64,000 nucleotides of DNA from Uranotaenia lowii (taxonomy: Eukaryota; Arthropoda; Insecta; Diptera; Culicidae), in the NCBI RefSeq assembly GCF_029784155.1, contig NC_073692.1, forward strand, positions 157,881,582 to 157,945,581. Direction: 5' to 3'. Below the pieces are notes generated by a model. That model made no database searches and was not told the origin of the DNA. It saw only the letters and a list, made by a program, of their open reading frames with translations. Within the stretch, counting starts at the first letter, position 1. Every line of letters starts with the position of its first letter. Below are positions 24,591-35,189 of this stretch, one piece after another. The translations under genes were made by a program, and so were the position numbers.

Positions 24591-24690
24591 TCTATTGCTG
24601 TTTCTGGTAACAACCAAAAAAAAGTTATGGGAATAGTTAAAATTTGAAAATTCCATAGAAAGCTTGCAACGGTCTAATAAGCCTCGTTTA

Positions 24691-25432
24691 TTTTGATGGT
24701 TTAATACACGTTCAGAACCTTAAATACATTTATCCTATTTATTCTATCTATTATTTTCTTACGCCAAATTAAGAGTTATGAAAAATATCCTGCCAATTGT
24801 ATTCAATGCGTCATAGACGAACAGAAATCTTTCATAAGGAATTTTACCAAAACGTTCGCGATACACGATACACGATCTCTTTTTTTTTATTTCACCATCT
24901 GAAATTGCTTCTAAATAACGAACTAATTTATGAAAAAACAGTTTTGGGTCCACTCGGAAACTTTGCATGTCATTTGGTCAATTTGGATTTGGTGGCCCAC
25001 GATTCCCCACCATTTTAAAAAAGTTCAATAAATATTGCTATTTTTAAAACAGTCAGAACTTGGGGAAAATAACTTATCAAAAATTTAAAAATGATGCCTA
25101 ATGATACGTCATAAATTTAGAAAACCATACCATTTATTTTTAAGCATTTTAAAGAAAGTGACCTATGATTCCCCAATATACTTTTTGGTTGTTTTTTTTT
25201 TTATCATATTAAGATGTAGGTGAATGTTAAAGTTCTCGAAAAGAGATTAGAGTTATCTGATTAATTTGAATTCTTTTCTTAGGGAGGGTGCCATGTCCAA
25301 TAAAATGGGTCTCAGATGCTTTTTTTTTTGCTAATTATGAAAAAGAATGGATTATCTGACCGTAAAGCTAATTTCGAGAAATACACTTTAAAAGTCTAAG
25401 TTGTGCAAATATTTTCAAATAGTTTAATTTTT
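24691..25432. other. Gene-free AT-rich stretch
   Basis: No gene. About 25345-25410 resembles 16055-16115, an old dispersed repeat. Confidence 0.35.
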
Positions 25433-26728
25433 CATGGGCTTTTTGAAGGCTTAAATGTCAAAATAGCTTTATGGTATGTTCTACAATGTTTCGTCATTTT
25501 AAAATGCCCATACTCTGTTGTATTTTTTTCCTGATCAATTCACCTTTAAGTGAGATAATTTTTCTTTTTTTTTTGTATTTATCATTTTATCACTATGATG
25601 TCTACGAGAAAGTTGTAGATCATCTAATTTTAAGAAACTTTGTACAACACGTCAAAGCTCTATCTTTTGAAACAACTTGTTTCAAAAACATTTTTTCAAA
25701 AATTAACCACAAAAAACGAAAAATTCGTTTAACTTTTTTCGAAGCGAGTTTTGAGACAAACTTTGTATGAGAAAGTTGTGACAATAGAAAAACTACACAA
25801 CATCATAGAAGGTGTTAAGTCACTATATTGAAGTTTAATGGTACTTTTTGGGTGATTTCTTTAAAAAATTGCATGTTTTTATTGTTCAATATCTCAGAAA
25901 GTTGCAAACATACCAAAACAAAAATATTTAATGTATATATTCAATCTTTCAACTTTCATGGACATATAGTTTCATTTGTATGCATGAGATTTTACTACTG
26001 AAATAACTTAACTGAAAGATGCTTTTTTTAAAGTTTTCGTATAGCCGATTCAACAATTCTTCGATCAGTCAACTACGCCATATTCGCGTTGAAGCGGGAA
26101 CTTATGTATGTAAGTGTATAAAAAAATACTTAAATTTGCAATGTACCATTTTTCATTTAAGTTATTTTAGTAGTAAAACCTCATGCATACAAATGAAACT
26201 ATATGTCCATGAAAGTTGAAAGATTGAATATATACACTAAATATTTTTGTTTTGGTATGTTTGCAACTTTCAGAAATATTGAACTATAAAAACATACAAT
26301 TTTTTTAAAGAAATCACCCAAAAAGTACCATTAAACTTCAAAATAGTGACTTGACACCTTCAATGAAGTTGTGTATTTTTTCAATTATCACAACTCTCTC
26401 ATACATAGTTAGTTCTCAAAAGAAATGTTAAACGAATATTTCGTTTTTTGAGGTTAGTTTTTGGAAAAATGTCTTTAAAACATGTTGTTTCAAAAGATAG
26501 AGCTTTGACGTGTTGTACAAAGTTTCTTGATGATCTGCAGATGATCTACAACTTCCTCGTAGACATCATAGTGATAAAATGATAAATTCAAAAAATAGAA
26601 AAATTACCTCACTCATAGGTGAATTGATCAGGAAAAAATACAACAAAATATGGGCATTTTAAAATGATGAAACATTGTAGAAAATACCATAGAGCTTTTT
26701 TGACATTTAAACCTTCAAAAAGCCCATG
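25433..26728. repeat. Long inverted repeat, arms about 575 bp
   Basis: The left arm 25433-26011 matches the reverse complement of 26157-26728, with a spacer of about 145 bp. Landmarks are CATGGGCTTTTTGAAGG outer left with CCTTCAAAAAGCCCATG outer right, GTAGACATCATAGTG and its complement, and CATACAAATGAAACTATATG near the centre. The arms differ by scattered substitutions and small indels, so they have diverged. Similarity stops abruptly just beyond both outer ends. A transcript across it would fold into a very long hairpin. No coding frame is shared by the arms. Confidence 0.9.
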
Positions 26729-28925
26729 ATCACGTTTTTCGAGTTTCAAACCACTGTGCAATGGTGTGAAGATTAAAATATTAAAACCAGAAAGTGGCAG
26801 AAGATATTTTTTCTTTGAATTCCTTTTTAAAATCGATATAAGAGATAACGACTGTTGAATTTTCATTATACCAAATTATTCACGTTGATTGTCTGAACAC
26901 ATGTCTTAAAACATCTTAAAATAGCTATAGAGAAAAAAATGAACTAAAATCGATCCTTTGTGTTAATTAAACTTTGATAAATACATATAAAGATCAAAAT
27001 AAAAACGAAAACACGCTGAATGAAAACTGAGTTCAAGCATAATTGCTCATTCAGTTTATTGGCTAAATTTAAGCTAATTAGAGTGAATGCTTCTCCTTTG
27101 AACCAAGAGCCTACTTTAGTCCTTAAATGCTGAAAATTATAAAAAGATCCTTTTGCTAGCACAAGATAAAGATACTCCTATGCACACAATGAACTCTAAT
27201 TCTTCTAAAATCCTACCTAACCACTTTTTGCCGTAAAAAATGTTTCAGAAAAAATTTTAATCGTTTTTAGAAATGTACCTCCTCATCAGTTTAAAATCAG
27301 ACAGCTCAATTAGTGGGACGTGTTAGAGAAATTAGAGTAAATAAGGAAAAGTAAAAGGTGAATTACTTTCACTGTTAAGATTATGAACGATAATACCTAT
27401 TTTCTAAAAATGAAAGAAAATCTATGGAAAACCCGAAAAATTTGTAATGGGTATAAAAATAGGAGACATTCGACTTTGATGTTCCATTTTTAAGCCCTGA
27501 CATCTCCAAAATTTTGTGTCAATACCAACAAATCAACAAAGTTTTGAATTTTTTATTGAGGCATAATCTCGAACCAATATTGAACATTTCTCCATTTTTG
27601 TCAGCTTCACGCAAATAAATTACTAGTAAGTAAACATAAAAAAGTTCCAGCTTTGGTTCTGCTGATTGAACTGACGGGGAGTTAAAGAAATCCAAGTGGT
27701 TTGAATCGCTAAAAAGCTGTAATAATTTTTTATGATAATATTTTATTGAAGGTAACATTTGTAATGAATTTAGTTATATATGTTCAAAAAATCAAACTAT
27801 TTTTTAGGAATTTTAGTTCTAGGTCCAATGAAAAGTATCAGTTCAGTACCAGAGTAGGAACAGTAGGTTCAAAGATGGAAATTTTGATCATCCATACCTT
27901 TGCAAATCTCTCAATAACAGTGAAACCTATGTTAAATTTTTATTGAAACTTGCAGATAAGATCATGAACTATACACTAATTTCATGAAACATATAAACCT
28001 CCCTTCCGTTTATGAGAAAACATGATTATTTTAAAAAACCACCACGTAAAGGGTCTAAACTAGGGCAAATAACCCTAGCTAAGATTTCCTAATGCAGATA
28101 TATAATGCAATTTCTTGATTAGATGAATATTACAGGGTGAAATGGCTTGTCTGGAGGATTACAAACTATAAAAATAGTTCATCCATTTCTCATATGCCTA
28201 ATTCGCTTTCTGTAGGGAAGCATTTTGGTCGCTTAAAAAAGAATTTTTAAAGGTTGGGATCTGCACAATGCGGCAACTAGAGGTTTAAAGTTTGATGTCA
28301 ATTTCAAATCAATCAAAACCCAGGGGAAAAAGTAGGTATTAAATATAGGGCAGAAATAGGTCATTATTATTTTTTGTTTCTTTTATCCTGGGTTGATCCG
28401 TCAATTGACGGCTTATGACAGAATTTCTGAATAACTTTTTCAAATCAAGATGTTTAAGGGCTGAATACAAGCTTCTTAATCAAATTTGGGGGGCCTTCTT
28501 TCAGCCAGATAGCTGATTGAAATTTAAACTACGATATTTTTTGTAAGTATGTTTGTATGGTTCTCCCATCGATATCAACGCTTTTAACCAACAATTTTTT
28601 TTTCAGCATGAAATGTTTGTTACTTAGAACGTTGTACAGGAAAACATAATCGTGTCAATTTTTATGATTGTTTTTTAATTTTCTTCCAAAGTGCCAAATA
28701 AATGACATTTCTAGCACCAATTTGTTGAAAAACGTTTATCGTCAAGGATATAATTATTATAATCTCAATCTTTTGTTGGTTTTTACACAAGTTGAAGGAA
28801 TGAAAAAAGCATAACACCAAGAACAGTTTGGTTCACTTGTCCAATTTGTGTGTGTGCACAAAAAAACTCTTAATTAATAACAAATGATAGTGGGCTTTAC
28901 ACCAATATACTGTTGTGAGCCTACT
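26729..28925. other. Gene-free AT-rich stretch
   Basis: No gene or clear repeat is recognised. Open frames are short and lack motifs. Confidence 0.35.
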
Positions 28926-29430
28926 TGGTTAGTTGCTCTGAACCTTATTCTGATCTTGATAATGATCATGATCCAGGGACTAGTTCTAATCCCGATCCTG
29001 ATCATGGTTTTAGTTTTCTTTTAAATCTTGATCAACTTTCCGAATATTATTCCGATTATGGTCCAAATATTTATACCGATCCCGATCTTGATCATGATAT
29101 CAACTCAAATTCTCATTCTATTCCGTTTTTAATTCTGATCCCGGTTCTTATTTCTATCCTGATTTTGGATTCTTATTCTGTTAATGATACTGAATTTTGA
29201 TCTTGGATCCTGAATCCTGGATGTTTCTTCCATTTCTGATCCTGATACCGAATCCTGATCTATACAAATGCTGTTTCTGTATTGTTTATCCTGATAAGCA
29301 TACTCATCCTGAAACTCGTTCTTGTGCTGATTGTATAAAGTCATATTTTGAGCCAGATTCTGATCACAAATAGTTTCTGATTGGTGATCCTTATTTTGAT
29401 GTTGATCCTGAACCAGAACCGGGTCGGGTC
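28926..29430 (+). repeat. Degenerate GATCCTGAT minisatellite
   Basis: Dozens of imperfect short repeats based on (GATCCT)n, GATCATGAT, CCCGATCCTGAT and similar hexamer or 9-mer variants. The 91-codon frame rich in D, P, S and N over 28925-29200 is a by-product. The repeats are much more diverged than the 9-bp and 15-bp arrays elsewhere in the window. Confidence 0.75.
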
Positions 29431-29439
29431 CAGGGGTGA

Positions 29440-29660
29440 AATTATGAATCCTATTCGATTCGAGTTGCCCGTTTCGAGTTGAACACGAATCGAATTAGAA
29501 TCAGTATTACGATTCTCGTTCGAGTTCTAAATTTTCATGTACTAGATTTCGAGTAAATCGGGTAGTAGATCATCTCGAAATGTTCCATTCGAATCGAGAT
29601 CGGTAATGCCAAAGTTGGTTGAATCGAACGAAACTCGATTGTTTCGAGTTCCATAATCCC
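29440..29660. repeat. TCGATTCGAG-type degenerate repeats
   Basis: Multiple imperfect copies of TTCGAGTT, GAATCGA and ACTCGAAA in both orientations, forming local self-complementary DNA next to the GATCCT array. Confidence 0.5.
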
Positions 29661-29960
29661 GCCCCAGATTTTGGATTTTGGAGTCTGATTTTGGAGGTTG
29701 ATCCTGATTTTTGAACGTGATTCTTGATAAGCATCAAGATCATTGAAACTTGTACATGTATAAAAATGGAAACAATTTTTTAAATTGATGTCCATATTAA
29801 GAATGCCACTTGCAGAGCTTTTACAAAATCCATCAATTTGTAGAATTTTGATGTCTTTTCCCTACTCGTCTATCCCCATTTCTCAGCCAAAAAAAATTTT
29901 TCACATGCACCATTCTTAAAAGGGTAGCAAGTTTTTTTTTGTGATTCTGAAGAGTGTGCT

Positions 29961-30090
29961 TTAACCTTCATTCGCTTCAGAAATTTTTATTCGTTAGAGT
30001 TTCTGGAGTGTCAATTTGACAGTCCTGACTAAAACCACCTTATCTCTGTTGTTTCTCAATATTCAGCTACAAAACTTCAGTTTCACGTTA
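29961..30090 (+). mobile_element. End fragment of the TTAA-flanked repeat family
   Basis: Starts TTAACCTTCATTCGCTTCAG, then AAATTTTTATTCGTTAGAGT, TTCTGGAGTGTCAATTTGAC. The same order is found at 59017-59080 on the + strand and in reverse complement at 51739-51802. The TTAA at the boundary suggests piggyBac-like insertion; classification is inference. Confidence 0.55.
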
Positions 30091-30299
30091 TTCATAGTCT
30101 ATTACTTGTGTAAAGTAATTCGATATGATATTGCCTTTCTAGTGAATATTAATTGATTGCGGAAATCTTGTTTTGAAATACTCAAAATCCAGAGCAAAAT
30201 TCAATTTAAGTGTTATAAAATCTGAGAAATTTCAAATTGACAAAAAGTTCAAAACAGCTGCTGTTGAAAATTTGTCAAAAATTCTGTGTTCCTTATTCT

Positions 30300-31720
30300 G
30301 AAAATCTTAATATGCAAAAATGTGTCAAATTACGTCAACTTTTCAGTCCTCTTTTCAAAATTTATCTAGTATGACTTAAACAATTTTACGGTTCATTGAT
30401 TGAAAAGTACAGTTTTCACACCACTATTTTGCATTTTTGTGATCATGATCTTTAATTTTTTTTTTAAATTGCTCCTACCTTCAGCTTTCCAAGACATGGC
30501 TAAGTGAAATTTGTTTTTAGTATTCCGTAACTGATCTTAAATCTTTTTTCCGAATCCTGTTTTTTCGGATTTTTCTACTTAGACTTCAAATAACGGAAAA
30601 CTGTTGCAGCTGAAATATGAGTTACTTAAAAAGTTTTACAAAACTGTATTTTTTTTGAACACTCAAGGTCTGGAGTTTATTTTTTGGTGTGTGCTTTCAG
30701 GGTTCGACCATAAAAAAAAATAATGATACAAAATTGAAGTTTTCAGGAATTCATTGAGATTCCCCGAAGATATTTTTTTAACTTGCATGCACCCGACATA
30801 TTTACAAGCCCCAAACTTCCAATCATGTTACATTGACACTCAAGAGCGGATTAGGGTTAGAAGATTTCTCGATTATTTCTTCTTATTTGAGGTTCTTTAG
30901 GCATGTATAAGCAATCTTGAAAAGACCTTCTCCTACTAAATGTTCGAGAGTTATTAGTATATAACATTATTTAACTGATGTGAAACACTGAGACACAACA
31001 AAAAATCTAAAAATCAAAAATGTTTCAAATTACGCAAACTTTTCCATCCTCTTTTCAAAATTTATCTAATATAACTTAAACAAATTTGAAGGTTCATTGG
31101 TTGAAAAGTACGGTTTTCTCCCCACTATTTTGCATTTTTGTGTTCATGATCTTTAAGAAATCAAAATATATGTTTCCGTAGCTGATCTATAGTCTTTTTA
31201 CCGAAGTATGTATTTTGGATTTTTCTTCTTAGACTTAAAATAACGGAAAACTGATATGTTGTTGTCGAAATTTGAGTTACATTACGAGGTTTACAAAACT
31301 GTATTTTTTTTTGAAAATCGGTTAGAAAACAAGAGAGATAAAACGATTTTAGGCGAGGAGTGTCAAATTGACACTCAAGGTCTGGATTTTTTTTTGTATG
31401 GGCCTTCAGTGTTCGACCATAAAAAAAAGTAATGATACAAAATTTCAGGATTTCAGGAATTCATTGAGGTTCCCCGAAGAGTTTTCTTTTATTTGCATGC
31501 ATCCGATAAAGTTACAAGCCTCAAATTTCCAACAGTGTCATATTGACACTCAAGAGCCGATTACGGTTAGAAGATTTCTCGATTATTTCTTCTAATATGA
31601 AGTCCTTTAGGCATGTATAAGCAATCTTGAGAAGACCTCCTCCTTCTATATGTTCAGGAGTTATCAGTATAAAATTATTAAACTGATATGAAACACTGAG
31701 ATACAACATATAAGCTAAAA
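30300..31720 (+). repeat. Two-copy tandem duplication, period about 700-710 bp
   Basis: 30300-31009 and 31010-31720 are direct copies. Shared segments are TCAAATTACGYMAACTTTTC, TTCATTGRTTGAAAAGTACRG, CACTCAAGGTCTGGA, TTCAGGAATTCATTGAG and GGCATGTATAAGCAATCTTG. Copy 1 lacks about 65 bp before the CACTCAAGG segment; copy 2 lacks about 50 bp earlier. The same sequence family occurs at 51220-51760. No coding content. Confidence 0.85.
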
Positions 31721-32579
31721 GAGAAATTAAATTTCAGTGTCATGTTTGAAAATTGAAGCGATTGGTAGAAAAAATTTGAGCGGAAGCTTCATCCAAAAAG
31801 CGACGTGAAGTTCTAAAATGTTATATAGTTGAAAATTGTTAAAATTGATTTGTCAACTACCAGTGTTGGCAATTGTTGGTTAAAAAATAAGAGTAGTTTT
31901 TATGTTTATTTTTAGTCTTTAAATCACGGGAGCTTTGCGGATATTTTGAAGCACTTTTAAACTAATAGTAGGACTAATCATTAACATATGTTAAATAAAT
32001 TTAAAAAAAATCTTCGAAAGCAAAAGCTTTAAAATTTATTTTAGTGATGCCAGAAATGGTTGAAAGTTTAATATAAAATTTTCATAAATTTATGAGATTT
32101 TGATTTATGAAATACTGTATCTTAGGAACTTGTATCTTCGGGCTATTTTTGAATTCCTGATTTTATGGAGAATGATAAAGATAAATACACTCAAAATAAA
32201 TTATTTAGTTAATCATGTTGGTTTATTTGTTCAACAGTTACCAAAGACTTATTTTGTTAAAAGCTGATGAATTTGAAAACTTCTAAACGCCATATTACTA
32301 AAACCTGAGGTAACAAAATCAACGAAAATTTAGAATTCAGGATATCAAAATTTTCTAAATAAAATTAAAACACGTTAAAGTACCATAACTATCGTAACCC
32401 AAATATTCATGTAAAATAAACATAGAAGCTTTCAATGGCCTAGAACTTCAAATTAAATTCTAAAGTAGATATCTCGAGTAACAAATAATTTATGGCATAT
32501 TGTAGCTAGAGTGTTTGAAGATTGAAAGATCCACAATATCCATAGAGATTATGCTAAATCATAAAATCTTATATTCAAA
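31721..32579. other. Gene-free AT-rich stretch
   Basis: No gene or repeat supported. Confidence 0.35.
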
Positions 32580-33250
32580 ATTTCTATCAAACATCAGCCG
32601 GCATAAATGTGCCATAAAACACGCAAAACATTATACCGGCTCATAACGATAACAAACGGAAAAACAAACCCGAAAAACCCACGACCACTCCAAATGCGAT
32701 AAAACCACAATGTCTTCATCGCCCCGTAAAAGCTCACTCGGCTTCCCATCACATCAAAAGCTTGGAGCTGCAGCATCAAAATCTTTGCGTGAGTGTATCG
32801 CTAAGCCGGGATCTTCCTTGAAAAGTTCCATATTTTCGGTGCGTGGGTGATTGCGATGGAACCGCAACGGAAAGAAAAAGCGCCAACCGACACGCGGATA
32901 TGACATCATAAATATCACCGCGCGCCACCGTGAAGATGACGGTGGGATTTTTTATTTGAGGGTGAAATGTGGAAAGCCGAAAAGGAATAAAAAAAAAGAC
33001 ATGAACGAAAATCACGCACCAGGATTCATGGTTCGGCGCCAAGCGTCCTACCTACATCCGGTGCAAAGGCGGTTGGATTGGTGTCGATAAACTGAGACAA
33101 CAAAACGCCAGACGCCGAAAAAAAAATCGTGGAATCCCAAATGCAACATTCAGTATACAACACAATAATAACGATAACCAAGCGACAACTGTGCTAAAAT
33201 AAAATAAAATTTTGGGAGGGAGCAGATTCAGAATTATCGTATTTTTAGTC
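32580..33250. other. Single-copy GC-richer island
   Basis: About 45-50% GC by eye, with no relation to other repeats in the window. Open frames on both strands are short and lack domains. Candidate conserved non-coding or regulatory DNA. Confidence 0.35.
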
Positions 33251-33649
33251 CTCTAGTTATCTTCAGCAAGGAATTATTTTCGAGTGGTACATACCCACCT
33301 ACATTTATGAGATTGTAAAAATGAATCAAGCATCATCGCGCAAGGTCTACTATCACTTTAGCTCATCAGCGATTCCGGTTGATGTTGTCGAATGGCATGT
33401 TTCACGGTACACTCGATAGATGTTTCATTCAAGGAAAAATTATTAATGAGGAGAGTTTTTTCTAAACCACTGGCTAATTTTATTTAAATTTAAAAAACAA
33501 AATTTGATGTAACTTTATTTAAGAAAATGGATAAACATGAAAAAAAAGAGATTTTGCCTTATTGTTTGCCAAATGAGGCCGTTGGGGACAAAGAGGTTTA
33601 AGTGACAATATTGAAAAAAAAAACTGAGATAAGCATCTAGAACGAATCG

Positions 33650-33819
33650 AAATTGATTTTCGGCGATTTCAGTCACGAAAAATCTACAAAACGATTTTTA
33701 TTTTTTTCGTCCGATATTTCCGACTCCTTGAAAAAGGCATAATAAAAGCCGAAACGTCGGATGAAGAAATAAATATCGTTTTAAGATATTTTCGTGACTG
33801 AAATCGCCGAAAATCAATT
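33650..33819. repeat. 170-bp foldback repeat with 30-bp ends
   Basis: AATTGATTTTCGGCGATTTC (33651) and GAAATCGCCGAAAATCAATT (ending 33819) are inverted copies, continuing through AGTCACGAAAA. The centre holds CCGATATTTCCG and GAAACGTCGGA, a further imperfect inverted pair. It looks like a small MITE or snap-back element. Confidence 0.8.
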
Positions 33820-33929
33820 TATTTTTTTCTTATGTTTTGGTTTCTGTGAAAAACCCTACACCCTAGACATCTCTCAATATGGAGCAAAATCATAATAAAC
33901 AGAGCTTTAGTAGTCACTCCATATCAAAA

Positions 33930-34760
33930 TTGAACCTTTCTAGTTGCCACGACGATGACGACCGACGTCGAGAGGAGCCAAGAAATCAAGCAAATAAAAT
34001 CCTCAAGTAAACCGTCCGCTGCTGTTTGTTTCCGCCAGGGCAGTAGTCGCTACTTTGCTTTCTGTTTTGTTTTCCTTTTTTTTCGGGGGAAACCGTTTTT
34101 CCTTTTTCCTTACCAACGATGGACGGACAGCCGCCGCGCCGCCGTTCGTGGCATGGTGAATGTCCTTAAGGTCCCCTGGTCAGTGGAATAAAGACCAGAC
34201 AGCAGCAGATGATGATGATTTCCCCCATCTTACTTAGTCGGTGCTTTGTGTTTTTGTAGGCAGGGGAGACGGTTTGTGTTTTGTATGTGTTTGTGTTTGG
34301 ACCAGTCGACGTTTTGTATGGAAATTCTTCTGGGAGGACGAAATGGTCCGGCAGTTGAGTGAGGTTGAGGAGCCCGTAGAAGAATATTAGGAAGCAAAAC
34401 AAGCGAAGCTTTATGATTGGTGCCTCCAGGACAACCTCCAGCTCTTCCATTTTCGTGCTCATCCTTTGGATCGTACCAAATCGAGTGGATCATTACTCGA
34501 CTTTGCTAAGGCTGGCTGGGGTGCTAAGCTTAAATTAAGCGATAAGAAGCAAAGAGGAAGCGATATAATTGATGGCAGCGGAAGGAAAGGAAAAATACAA
34601 GCTGGTAGCAGGAAGGAAAAACGTTCGGAAAATGTAGCGAAGAGAAATAACAAAACCTTGCCTTCTTACTGCTGCCAGTAGTGAATCCGAAAGACCAAAC
34701 CGTATAAACGTCGAGAAAAAAATTTTGTGAGAATATGACGATTTTTCGCTGCAATGCTTA
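33930..34760. other. Single-copy GC-richer island
   Basis: Non-repetitive sequence with several overlapping frames on both strands (up to about 98 codons) but no recognisable protein domain or consistent splice pattern. I treat it as non-coding, possibly regulatory. Confidence 0.35.
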
Positions 34761-35189
34761 GCGAATGCGTAGAGTCATTTTTTATTTCGTGTTTGATGAC
34801 ATTAGATTAAGATTCTGGTATGAAAGTTGAAATTCGAGATACCAAACACGAAATTTTTGCTTTAATTGTTGTCTAGTTTCTAACATGGTTCTCAGATTTA
34901 TGTAATGATTGTAAATATTTTTTTTACTGTTGTATAAGGTAAGTAATCTCCACCATCGGATTTCTTTTAAAACCACAAATTTGCGCCGAAACCAATTTCT
35001 TTATCGATAATGCAAGGATTAAATAGTACAGAAATACATGAAGAGATTTTTTGCTTTTACTAAAGCCCTGGTCGTCAATCAAAATGAATAATTGCATTCG
35101 TAAGATATTTTTTGATTTTAAGAGAGCCAGAGTTGGCATTTTGGGGTGACTATGAATCTGATTGAATACATATGTCATGAAGTTGAAGA
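34761..35189. other. Gene-free stretch
   Basis: AT-rich sequence leading into the minisatellite. Nothing else seen. Confidence 0.3.

Larger units (their letters stand above)
23131..24592 (-). mobile_element. ORF1-only non-LTR retroelement (HAL-like)
   Basis: About 1.46 kb on the minus strand. In order it has a 53-bp palindrome at the 5' end, about 300 bp of leader, an intact ORF1, about 200 bp of 3' UTR and an A-rich tail (AAATAAATAAAGG followed by A's, 23131-23150). Boundaries come from the uninterrupted repeat copy near 10404: ..CAGCAATA|AAATTTTTGAAAGC.. is here split between CAGCAATA (24593-24600) and ATTTGGAAGC. No reverse transcriptase or endonuclease lies between ORF1 and the tail, so it would depend on another element's enzymes, like mammalian HAL1 'half-LINEs'. 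An A/T-rich junction hides any short target duplication. An alternative is a single internal deletion of a larger LINE. Confidence 0.75.
22235..24690 (-). repeat. Dispersed repeat A, copy 2 (interrupted)
   Basis: Reverse-complement counterpart of 10285-11690, about 1 kb of repeat plus an inserted 1.46-kb element at 23131-24592. Matching parts are 22235-23130 and 24593-24690. This copy lacks the Tc1-like MITE found in copy 1. The far end has AAAGTGGGGTAACGTGGGCTA (about 22238), a style of terminal motif also hinted at in copy 1 (GGGGATAGTGGG). The two copies document two independent later insertions. Confidence 0.85.
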
